Assembly: GCA_007129775.1 (NCBI GenBank)
Contig: SKUV01000011.1
Span: forward strand, 1 to 5,969
Direction of reading: 5' to 3'
DNA: 5,969 bases
From: Paracoccaceae bacterium
GTDB lineage: Bacteria; Pseudomonadota; Alphaproteobacteria; Rhodobacterales; Rhodobacteraceae
Part shown: positions 1-5,969 of the stretch, piece by piece
Layout: each line of letters opens with the position of its first letter
Numbering within the stretch: the stretch's first letter is position 1
Notes under the pieces: model-generated
Database searches by the model: none
The model's input: the letters and a program-made list of their open reading frames with translations, nothing else
Told to the model about the DNA's origin: nothing
Made by a program: the position numbers and the translations under genes

Positions 1-282
1 CAGTTGGCGCAGCGGCGCGCGCGCGGGATGGCCGAAACCTGCGTAGGCGCGCGCGATGCAGCCGGCCAGATCGGCCTCGGAAAAGGCGTCACCCGTGAAG
101 GGGCGGATCACCCGCAGCGCCACCTCTTCATAGGACAGGCCCGCCATGGCGGCGATGTCGCCGGGCGCGAGGCGCGGCACCTCGGCCGGCACATAAAGCC
201 CGCCGTCGCGGGCAAGCCCGGTCAGCATCGCATCGGCAAAGCCCAGTACCGGGGCCCGACCACGGGTGGAGACGTAGTTCAT
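1..282 (-). CDS. thrC: Threonine synthase, N-terminal part (cut by window edge)
   Basis: Threonine synthase is a cytoplasmic PLP enzyme that converts O-phosphohomoserine to threonine, the last step of threonine synthesis. Only the first 94 codons are visible; the frame is still open at base 1. The N-terminus MNYVSTRGRAPVLGFADA followed by LARDGGLYVP (residues 23-32) is the typical opening of the long bacterial ThrC family, in which a small N-terminal domain precedes the PLP fold. The PLP-binding lysine lies beyond the window. The ATG overlaps the surf1 stop codon as ATGA (282-279), and an AAGGA ribosome site (297-293) lies 10 nt upstream inside surf1, so translation is probably coupled to surf1. 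It has no role in oxidase assembly that I know of. A surf1-thrC order is, from memory, common in Rhodobacterales. Identification is firm even though the gene is partial. Confidence 0.93.
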   Translation of the reverse strand, partial: MNYVSTRGRAPVLGFADAMLTGLARDGGLYVPAEVPRLAPGDIAAMAGLSYEEVALRVIRPFTGDAFSEADLAGCIARAYAGFGHPARAPLRQL

Positions 283-1016
283 GATGCGGGATTCCTTCGG
301 ACGCTCTGCTGCCTGATACGCCACAGAAGATAGCCTGTCATCCCCGCCCAGACCGCCGCCAGCGAAAACCATGTGATCGCATAGTTCAGGTGGTTGTTCG
401 GGACCGCCGCGGTGTCGAGCGGAACAAAGCGCGCCGGCGGCGCGGGTTCGGTGCTGTCGCGCAGCACGACGAGCAGCGGCTCGGTGTCGAGGAATTTGGC
501 GATCTGGTCCAGATCGCGCGCGAACCAAAGCCGCGCCGCGGCGTCGGGCGCGGGGGTGGAGGAATTGGCATCCTCGGGCCAGTGCAGGTTGCCGGTGATG
601 GTGACGCCTTCCACCGCCGGGCGGGGCGCGTCACGCAGGCCTGCGGGGATGAAGCCGCGGTCGATCAGGATGCGGCGGGGCGGCGCGCGGCCGTCTGCCG
701 CCGATTCCGCTTCGGTCTCCGCCTCGGCCTCAAAGGCAGCGATCAGGCGATAGCCCGCCCCCTGCCCCGCGGCGCTGGCCATGACGAAAACGCCCTCACC
801 CGTGATCGTTCCGCGGGCGCTGACGGCGCGAAAGCGGTCGCGCGCGGGATCGGGCTCGGACGGCAGGGCGGCCGGCGGGCCGTGAAGGCGGGCCTCCATC
901 TCGGCGAGAACGCCCTCCTTCCAGTCGAGCCGCTGGATCTGCCATGTCCCCAGTCCGATCAGCACGGCACAGCCGAAAACCCCGATCACGATCGGCCCGA
1001 TCATGCGGCGCAGCAT
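279..1016 (-). CDS. surf1: SURF1 family cytochrome c oxidase assembly protein
   Basis: Surf1 is an inner-membrane assembly factor for aa3-type oxidases; in Paracoccus and Rhodobacter homologs it binds heme a and helps place it in subunit I. The protein has 245 residues. An N-terminal membrane span (about 5-24) runs into GLGTWQIQRLDWK (21-33), the conserved SURF1 start. A periplasmic domain follows, with RGTITGEG (68-75) and ILIDRGFIP (116-124). A second span (about 212-232) begins after NNHLNYAITWFSLA (207-220); His209 matches the conserved histidine proposed to contact heme. The ATG at 1016 is chosen because AAAGGAG (1030-1024) lies 7 nt upstream and the family homology starts there; the frame is open further upstream but that part overlaps ctaE and reads as noise. 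Residues 95-107 form an acidic low-complexity run (EAEAETEAES) not expected in the family core. The stop codon overlaps the thrC start. Confidence 0.95.
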   Translation of the reverse strand: MLRRMIGPIVIGVFGCAVLIGLGTWQIQRLDWKEGVLAEMEARLHGPPAALPSEPDPARDRFRAVSARGTITGEGVFVMASAAGQGAGYRLIAAFEAEAETEAESAADGRAPPRRILIDRGFIPAGLRDAPRPAVEGVTITGNLHWPEDANSSTPAPDAAARLWFARDLDQIAKFLDTEPLLVVLRDSTEPAPPARFVPLDTAAVPNNHLNYAITWFSLAAVWAGMTGYLLWRIRQQSVRRNPAS

Positions 1017-1182
1017 CGCAATGCTCCTTTCATCGCGGCGTTTGTGGCGGCAACGGCCGGCGCATCCCGGCCCGCCGTTATCAAGCGGAAAGGCGCGTGC
1101 CTTGCGGCCCGCGCCTTGCGCCTTTTGCAAGCGCCGGTCCGGCCTGCGGCCTCCCCGACGCGGCACCGCCTTCGGCGGTGGG
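1017..1182 (-). other. ctaE-surf1 intergenic gap with GC-rich hairpins
   Basis: This 166-nt gap is the largest inside the operon. Two bases past the ctaE stop codon lies a perfect inverted repeat, CACCGCC / GGCGGTG (1164-1170 and 1174-1180), with a 3-nt loop. A second inverted repeat, GCCGG-T-CCGGC, lies at 1133-1143. The motif GCCTTGCG occurs twice, at 1099-1106 and 1113-1120. No T-run follows the first stem on the minus strand, so a classical intrinsic terminator is not supported; a stem that protects the 3' end of ctaE mRNA or lowers readthrough is equally possible. I see no clear promoter for surf1. The surf1 ribosome site AAAGGAG sits at 1030-1024. Confidence 0.5.
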
Positions 1183-1995
1183 TCAGACCGGGCCGATCCC
1201 CCAGATATAGATCGCACCGAAGAGGAAGAGCCAGACCACATCGACGAAGTGCCAATACCACGCCGCGGCCTCGAACCCCACATGGCGCTCGGCGGTGAAA
1301 TGGCCGGCCCGAACCCGGAACCAGCAGACCGCGAGGAAGATGGTCCCGATGATGACGTGGACGCCGTGAAAGCCCGTGGCCATGAAGAAGTTCGCAAAGA
1401 AGACCTCGCCGCCGAAGGTCCAGTCCTGCACCTGCGTCAGGTAGAAATACTCATAGCCCTGCAGCCCGGTGAAGATGATGCCGAGAGCGATGCCGATGGC
1501 AAGGCCCAGTTCCACATCCTTGCGCTGCCCGCCATGCACCAGCGCGTGGTGCGCCCATGTCACCGCGCAGCCCGACAGCAGCAGGATCAGCGTGTTGATC
1601 AGCGGGATGTGGAAGGGATCCACATGATAGAAATCCGGCTGCACATAGGTCGTTCCGACGTATTCATACATCGGATACATGGCGTGTTTGAAAAAGCTCC
1701 AGAACCACGCCGCGAAGAACATCACCTCGGACATGATGAACAGGATGAAGCCATAGCGCAGGCCCAGCCGCACCACCGGCGTGTGATCGCCGCCATGGGC
1801 CTCGGCCACCACGTCCGACCACCACGCGAAGGAAACATAGAGCACGCCGGCCAGGCCCATCAGGAACAGCCAGGGCCCGCTGCCATGCATCCACAGCACG
1901 GCCCCGAACAGCATCACGAAGGCCGCCGCAGCACCTAGGAACGGCCAGATCGAGGGTTCGAGGATATGATAATCGTGGTTCTTTTCGTGTGCCAT
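1183..1995 (-). CDS. ctaE: Cytochrome c oxidase subunit III
   Basis: Subunit III is a core integral-membrane subunit of aa3-type oxidase that stabilises the enzyme during turnover and supports proton uptake. The protein has 270 residues and about seven hydrophobic spans, the expected length and topology for the alphaproteobacterial and mitochondrial form. Family signatures include HDYHILEPSIWP (7-18), SEVMFFAAWFWSFF (89-102) with the conserved membrane Glu90, LINTLILLLSGCAVTWAHH (132-150), GLQGYEYF (177-184), FFMATGFHGVHVIIG (203-217) and the C-terminal WYWHFVDVVWLFLF (246-259). The ATG start has GAGGGA (2010-2005) 9 nt upstream. It begins 26 nt after the ctaG stop, so it is likely cotranscribed with the assembly genes, and it is followed by a strong hairpin. 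The gene is also called coxC. I see no lesion. Confidence 0.98.
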   Translation of the reverse strand: MAHEKNHDYHILEPSIWPFLGAAAAFVMLFGAVLWMHGSGPWLFLMGLAGVLYVSFAWWSDVVAEAHGGDHTPVVRLGLRYGFILFIMSEVMFFAAWFWSFFKHAMYPMYEYVGTTYVQPDFYHVDPFHIPLINTLILLLSGCAVTWAHHALVHGGQRKDVELGLAIGIALGIIFTGLQGYEYFYLTQVQDWTFGGEVFFANFFMATGFHGVHVIIGTIFLAVCWFRVRAGHFTAERHVGFEAAAWYWHFVDVVWLFLFGAIYIWGIGPV

Positions 1996-2021
1996 TTTCA
2001 GCGGTCCCTCATGCGATCTTG

Positions 2022-2618
2022 TTATCTGGCAGATGTCTCGGCGTCCGGCTCGGCGAGGGCTGCATATTCCTCGGGCAGGTCGGCCTTGTGGAAGGTGTAG
2101 GACAGGGTGATCTGCCGGATGCCGCGCGCCTCGGCGTCATCGAGCATCGCCGGATCGACAAAGAAGCTGACCGGCATCTCCACCCGCTCGCCCGGTTCCA
2201 GCACCTGAAACTCGAAGCAGAAGCAGTGGATCTTGGCAAAATGCAGCCCCGCATCATAGGGGGTGACATTGAAGCTCGCGATGCCGGCCACGGGTTCGTC
2301 GGTGGGGTTGTAGGCCTCGTAGAAGGCTAGGTTGGTCTCGCCCAGGCGCACCTCCATGGTGCGCTGCACGGGGCGGAATTCCCAGGGGAAATCGCGCGCC
2401 TTCGATGCGTCGAAACGCACGCGCACAGTATGATCGAGCACGACGCCGCTGTCGGCCTGCGCCACCTGCGTGGTGCCGCCATAGCCTGTGACCCGGCAGA
2501 ACAGATCGTAAAGCGGGACAGAGGCAAAGCCCAAGCTGCCCATGAACACCACGACGCCCACGGTCTGCGCGAGCGTCCGCTGCGGCCCGCTGAGATTACG
2601 CCACGCCCGCCGGATCAT
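2022..2618 (-). CDS. ctaG: Cytochrome c oxidase copper chaperone CtaG/Cox11
   Basis: CtaG (Cox11) delivers copper to the CuB site of oxidase subunit I. The protein has 198 residues: a short basic cytoplasmic end (MIRRAWRN), one membrane span (about 17-37), then a periplasmic immunoglobulin-like copper-binding domain. PLYDLFCRVTGYGG (35-48) carries the conserved Cys41 just past the membrane, and HCFCFEFQ (131-138) carries the paired copper ligands Cys132 and Cys134. Further family motifs are YNPTDEPVAGIASFNVTP (103-120), FFVDP (152-156) and ITLSYTF (170-176). The ATG overlaps the stop of the 64-codon gene as ATGA (2618-2615), with GGAG (2630-2627) 8 nt upstream inside that gene, which points to translational coupling. 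All three key cysteines are present, so it should be functional. It should not be confused with the unrelated CtaG of Bacillus. Confidence 0.97.
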   Translation of the reverse strand: MIRRAWRNLSGPQRTLAQTVGVVVFMGSLGFASVPLYDLFCRVTGYGGTTQVAQADSGVVLDHTVRVRFDASKARDFPWEFRPVQRTMEVRLGETNLAFYEAYNPTDEPVAGIASFNVTPYDAGLHFAKIHCFCFEFQVLEPGERVEMPVSFFVDPAMLDDAEARGIRQITLSYTFHKADLPEEYAALAEPDAETSAR

Positions 2619-2809
2619 TGTGCCTGCTCCGCGCGTTCGGCAAGGCCGGGACGGAAGGTGTGGTCGAACGCTTCGATCGAGCCGCCGCTCTGGACCTTGG
2701 CGATGGTCAGGCCGAAAACCAGCACGATGAAGGCAACGAGGGTCACCCCAACGCCGATATTGCGCCCGGCGCGGCGGCGGTGAAGTTCATGATCGCGGGC
2801 AAGCGCCAT
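2615..2809 (-). CDS. Small single-span membrane protein in the oxidase assembly cluster
   Basis: A 64-residue protein with a basic, histidine-rich N-terminus (RDHELHRRRAGRN, 5-17), one hydrophobic span (about 18-38) and a short polar tail containing SGGSIEAFDHTFRPGL (41-56). By the positive-inside rule the N-terminus is cytoplasmic and the tail periplasmic. It is a real gene: GGAGGT (2821-2816) lies 6 nt before the ATG, overlapping the end of ctaB, it starts 3 nt after the ctaB stop, and it overlaps ctaG as ATGA. From memory, alphaproteobacterial cta/cox operons often have a small protein of this size and topology here, sometimes annotated as an oxidase assembly protein or CoxF; I cannot confirm the homology. 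No copper- or heme-binding motif is obvious: there is no cysteine, and the histidines are H7, H10 and H50. A role in oxidase biogenesis is inferred from position only. Confidence 0.85.
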   Translation of the reverse strand: MALARDHELHRRRAGRNIGVGVTLVAFIVLVFGLTIAKVQSGGSIEAFDHTFRPGLAERAEQAQ

Positions 2810-2812
2810 GGG

Positions 2813-3769
2813 TCAACCTCCGGTCAGGGGAAGGGCCAGCCCGGCGGTGCGCAGCGCCGCCTCCGCCAGAAAGGCCCCGAAATGAAGGAAAAGGTACCAC
2901 AGCGAAAAGCGGAAGAACCGCTTTTCGGTGGCGTAGCCGTCGGCCTCGGCCTGCGCTTCGGTGCGGCGCCAGATCGCCCATGCACCGCGCAGGAAGACCA
3001 CGTTGAGCACCAGCGCCACAGCCAGATAGACCGCGCCGCCGATCCCGGTGAAGGCCGCGCCGATGGCCACGGGGGCCAGTGCCGCGGTGTAGACCAGCAC
3101 ATGGGCCCGGGTCGCGCGGCGGCCGTGGGTCACGGTCAGCATAGGCACCCGGGCGAGGTGGTAGTCGGATTTCATGAAGAGCGCCAGCGCCCAGAAATGC
3201 GGCGGCGTCCACATGAAGATCAGCGCGAACATAAGCCAGGGCTCCAGCCCCAGCCCGCCGGTGGCCACGGCCCAGCCGATCACCGGCGGAAACGCCCCCG
3301 CCGCGCCGCCGATCACGATGTTCTGGGGCGTCGCCCGCTTGAGCCACATGGAATAGATCACGGCATAGAAAAAGATGGTGAAGGCCAGCAGCCCCGCCGC
3401 CAGCGCATTGCTGGCCAGCCACAGCATCACCACGGCAATGCCCGACAGCGCGAGGCCGAGGCCCAGCGCCTCGCCCGGCTCCACCAGCCCGGCGGGGATC
3501 GGACGGCGCCGCGTGCGGCTCATCACCCGGTCGATATCGGCATCCCACCACATGTTGAGCGCACCCGACGCCCCCGCGCCAAGCGCGATGAAGACGATCG
3601 CGGCCAGCGCCACCACCGGATGCACCGCGCCGGGCGCCACGAGCAGCCCCACCAGCGCCGTGAACACCACCAGCGACATCACGCGCGGCTTCAGAAGTGC
3701 CACGTAGTCACCGAACCCCGCCTCGATCGGGGCGGAACCGGTCTGGCTGTCTGCGTGAACGTCGCTCAA
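2813..3769 (-). CDS. ctaB: Protoheme IX farnesyltransferase (heme O synthase)
   Basis: CtaB is an inner-membrane UbiA-family prenyltransferase that adds a farnesyl group to heme B, giving heme O, the precursor of heme A for aa3 oxidase. The protein has 318 residues and about nine membrane spans. After a polar leader, the family core opens at DYVALLKPRVMSLVVFTAL (21-39). The Mg-diphosphate motif is NMWWDADIDRVMSRTRRRP (72-90), with Asn72, Asp76 and Asp80. YSMWLKR (139-145), FPPVIGW (160-166), WTPPHFWALAL (187-197) and SDYHLARVPML (201-211) are typical of heme O synthases. The start is a TTG at 3769: AGGAC (3780-3776) lies 6 nt upstream, no ATG or GTG is available upstream before an in-frame stop at 3826-3824, and the first internal ATG (Met31) would cut into the family core. 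It lies 118 nt after ctaC and 3 nt before the small membrane protein gene. Confidence 0.97.
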   Translation of the reverse strand: MSDVHADSQTGSAPIEAGFGDYVALLKPRVMSLVVFTALVGLLVAPGAVHPVVALAAIVFIALGAGASGALNMWWDADIDRVMSRTRRRPIPAGLVEPGEALGLGLALSGIAVVMLWLASNALAAGLLAFTIFFYAVIYSMWLKRATPQNIVIGGAAGAFPPVIGWAVATGGLGLEPWLMFALIFMWTPPHFWALALFMKSDYHLARVPMLTVTHGRRATRAHVLVYTAALAPVAIGAAFTGIGGAVYLAVALVLNVVFLRGAWAIWRRTEAQAEADGYATEKRFFRFSLWYLFLHFGAFLAEAALRTAGLALPLTGG

Positions 3770-3887
3770 GGTACTGTCCTGTCGTCCTGTGTCTCGGGCC
3801 TCAAGCCTCGGGTGTGCGCCGGATCATCCGGCCTGCGCCCGGCACCCGTACCGGCACCCGTACGGGCACCGGCGCGCGCAACCGGGA
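3770..3887 (-). other. ctaC-ctaB intergenic gap with short tandem repeats and hairpins
   Basis: This 118-nt gap carries two inverted repeats. GCCGGA-TCA-TCCGGC lies at 3818-3832. CCCGTAC / GTACGGG lies at 3845-3851 and 3860-3866, with an 8-nt loop. The second is built from a 12-bp tandem unit: GGCACCCGTACC (3841-3852), GGCACCCGTACG (3853-3864) and a degenerate third copy beginning GGCACCGG (3865-3872). Near ctaB the motif ACAGGAC occurs twice, with one base between, on the minus strand (3790-3776); the copy nearer ctaB serves as its ribosome site. There is no T-run, so the stems look more like mRNA processing or attenuation elements than a full terminator. That function is inference. Confidence 0.5.
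3841..3872. repeat. 12-bp tandem repeat, two copies plus a partial third
   Basis: Two adjacent 12-bp units, GGCACCCGTACC and GGCACCCGTACG, differ at one base and are followed by a shorter degenerate unit, GGCACCGG. The junction creates the 10-bp palindrome CCCGTACGGG (3857-3866). The array lies wholly in the non-coding gap after ctaC. Copy number could vary between strains through replication slippage; that is inference. Confidence 0.75.
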
Positions 3888-4814
3888 TCAGTTCGCGGCC
3901 AGATCGGTCTCGCGCGGCGTGCCGCCGTAAAGCTCGATGGCGCGGTCGAGCCATGCCTCGTATGCCTCCTCGCTGACCACCTTGACGGTGATCGGCATGT
4001 AGGCGTGGGCGATGCCGCAAAGCTCCGAGCACTGGCCGAAATAGATGCCCTCTTCCTCGGCCTTGAACCACAGTTCCGCCAGCCGGCCCGGGATGCCGTC
4101 CTGCTTCACCCCGAAGGCCGGAACGGTCCAGGAATGGATCACGTCCGACGCGGTGACCTGCACGACGATGGTGCGGTTCACCGGCACGACCATTGCGGTG
4201 TCGGTCGCCAGAAGGAAATCCTCGCGCGAATAGCCGGCATCGATGAGTTGCTGCTCCACCTCGGGGGTGAGCCGGTTGTCGCCGCCGGTGGCGGGCGAGC
4301 CGATCATGAAGCTCGCGAATTCGAAATCGTGGTCGGGATATTCATAGGTCCATGCCCATTGGAAGCCCGTGGTCTTGATGGTCACGTCGGCCTCGGGAAT
4401 CTCCTGCTGCTTGAACAGGATCGGCAGCGACACCGCGCCGATGCCGATCAGGATGATGATCGGCACGACCGTCCATGTCACCTCCAGCGGCGAATTGTGG
4501 GTAAAGCGCGCCGGCGTCGGGCTCGCCTTCTGGTTGTAGCGGAAGATGACGATGGCCATCAGCGCCAGCACCAGAATGGTGATCGCCGTCAGCACGATCA
4601 TCAACGCATTGTCGAGCCAGATGATATCACGCTTGAGTTCGGTCACCGCCGGCTGAAAGTTCATGGCACGGTCGCTCGGCCGGCCGATCACCTCCAGCTG
4701 CGGCAGCAGCGCCTCTGCCGCCGCGCTGCCCGCGACCACAAGGCCTGTCACCGCCCCGCCCAGAGCCGCCGCCGCCTTGCGAATTCCACCCAATCCACGT
4801 GTCGCTGCCGCCAT
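3888..4814 (-). CDS. ctaC: Cytochrome c oxidase subunit II (CuA subunit)
   Basis: Subunit II takes electrons from cytochrome c through its binuclear CuA centre and passes them to heme a in subunit I. The protein has 308 residues. An N-terminal signal peptide (about 1-33, Ala-rich, likely cut near GSAAA/EA) is followed by two membrane spans (about 69-92 and 112-134) and a periplasmic cupredoxin domain. FQWAWTYEYP (151-160) is the aromatic electron-entry strip. The CuA ligands are all present: His227 in SDVIHSWTVPAF, then Cys262, Glu264, Cys266, His270 and Met273 in GQCSELCGIAHAYMP. As I recall, the stretch MIGSPATGGDNRLTPEVEQQ (170-189) also occurs in Rhodobacter subunit II. The ATG at 4814 gives a sensible signal peptide; its ribosome site is weak, AAGGA lying only 1 nt away and GGGAA 8 nt away. 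It is the first gene of the minus-strand unit and is also called coxB. Confidence 0.97.
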   Translation of the reverse strand: MAAATRGLGGIRKAAAALGGAVTGLVVAGSAAAEALLPQLEVIGRPSDRAMNFQPAVTELKRDIIWLDNALMIVLTAITILVLALMAIVIFRYNQKASPTPARFTHNSPLEVTWTVVPIIILIGIGAVSLPILFKQQEIPEADVTIKTTGFQWAWTYEYPDHDFEFASFMIGSPATGGDNRLTPEVEQQLIDAGYSREDFLLATDTAMVVPVNRTIVVQVTASDVIHSWTVPAFGVKQDGIPGRLAELWFKAEEEGIYFGQCSELCGIAHAYMPITVKVVSEEAYEAWLDRAIELYGGTPRETDLAAN

Positions 4815-4897
4815 GTCCTTCGTTCCCGTCGCTTGGCCTTCGGCCGCCGCCGCACCGCTTCTGTCGCTGTGCGGATTCGGTATGCCGTGGCGTTCCG

Positions 4898-4925
4898 TTG
4901 TTATTCGGTGCCGAAAAATCATATT
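4898..4925 (+). promoter_or_regulatory. Candidate tldD promoter
   Basis: TTGTTA (4898-4903) and CATATT (4920-4925) are spaced 16 nt apart and resemble sigma-70 -35 and -10 boxes. The match at -10 is 4 of 6. TATTAG at 4922-4927, with an 18-nt spacer, is an alternative. The palindrome TTCGGTGCCGAA fills most of the spacer, an operator-like position. Transcription would start near 4932, giving a leader of roughly 110 nt before tldD. This is motif reading only. Confidence 0.35.
4918..4923 (-). promoter_or_regulatory. Candidate -10 box for the ctaC operon
   Basis: On the minus strand TATGAT (4923-4918) matches the TATAAT consensus at five of six positions and faces ctaC, about 100 nt from its start codon. 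A good -35 box is missing: the sequence 17 nt upstream, TTCGCT (4946-4941), matches only three of six. It overlaps the candidate tldD -10 box, so polymerases at the two promoters would compete. A different sigma factor or an activator-dependent promoter is possible. Confidence 0.3.
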
Positions 4926-5041
4926 AGAGGCATGACGACAAGCGAAACCGTTGCGGCAAAGGGACGCCGTGCCATATGTCCCGCAGGGGCGCGTCCGATG
5001 CGCATCCGCCCCGATACCGCCACCGTTGCCGAGGAAACCCC

Positions 5042-5969
<928 letters not shown>

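Larger units (their letters stand above)
4815..5041. promoter_or_regulatory. Divergent promoter region between ctaC and tldD
   Basis: This 227-nt non-coding region must start both the oxidase unit (minus) and tldD (plus). It holds the only clearly AT-rich island in the window (about 4898-4928). The ATTCGGT..GCCG motif occurs twice, at 4875-4887 and 4903-4913, the second being part of the 12-bp palindrome TTCGGTGCCGAA (4904-4915). In the presumed ctaC leader there is a stem, CCGCAC / GTGCGG (4850-4855 and 4869-4874), with a 13-nt loop. No small gene here is convincing. Promoter assignments are listed separately and are tentative. Confidence 0.6.

Noticed and set aside
1030..1065. 11-codon leader-peptide-like frame (MRRPLPPQTPR) before surf1
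   Set aside because: No ribosome site at proper spacing and no attenuator-like codon pattern; too short to support without comparison.
1164..1180. Intrinsic terminator after ctaE
   Set aside because: The stem is good but no T-run follows on the transcribed strand, so it is reported as a hairpin of unknown role instead.
390..1298. 302-codon plus-strand open frame opposite surf1
   Set aside because: Antisense to surf1 with Arg/Gly-rich composition and no recognisable motif.
1017..1397. Upstream extension of the surf1 frame to 372 residues
   Set aside because: The extra 127 residues overlap ctaE in another frame and are Ser/Arg/Pro-rich noise; the ATG at 1016 has a good ribosome site and begins the family homology.
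1003..1938. 311-codon plus-strand open frame opposite ctaE
   Set aside because: Antisense to subunit III, low-complexity His/Asp/Glu-rich product, no family resemblance.
2618..3976. 452-codon plus-strand open frame opposite ctaB and the small membrane protein gene
   Set aside because: A shadow of ctaB: composition dominated by Arg, His and Gln, no domain, and no ribosome site. Long antisense frames are common at this GC content.

Overview
The window looks like a high-GC alphaproteobacterial chromosome, most likely Rhodobacterales (Rhodobacter, Paracoccus or Roseobacter relatives). The case rests on very strong G/C preference at third codon positions, on protein sequences that read like Rhodobacter and Paracoccus cytochrome oxidase subunits, and on the gene order. 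It is an ordinary core-metabolism region. I see no mobile element, CRISPR array, tRNA or rRNA, and no convincing undescribed system.

Layout: a divergent promoter region (about 4815-5041) separates two transcription units. To the right, on the plus strand, lies tldD (5042 to beyond the window end), a metalloprotease-family gene. To the left, on the minus strand, lies a seven-gene cluster for the aa3-type cytochrome c oxidase, in transcription order: ctaC/coxB (subunit II with the CuA site), ctaB (heme O synthase), a 64-residue single-span membrane protein, ctaG/cox11 (copper insertion into subunit I), ctaE/coxC (subunit III), surf1 (heme a / subunit I assembly factor) and the start of thrC (threonine synthase, cut by the window's left edge). 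Subunit I (ctaD) is not here.

How the genes work together: ctaC and ctaE supply two core subunits. CtaB makes heme O, the precursor of heme A. CtaG supplies CuB and Surf1 helps place heme a in subunit I. The small membrane protein sits among the assembly factors and is translationally coupled to ctaG. Spacing is tight from ctaB to ctaE (3 nt, ATGA overlap, 26 nt) and between surf1 and thrC (ATGA overlap). Two larger gaps hold GC-rich hairpins and short repeats: ctaC-ctaB (118 nt) and ctaE-surf1 (166 nt). These may set relative expression within the unit. The less ordinary points are the repeated ATTCGGT/GCCG motif in the divergent promoter, the TTG start of ctaB, and the small coupled membrane protein.
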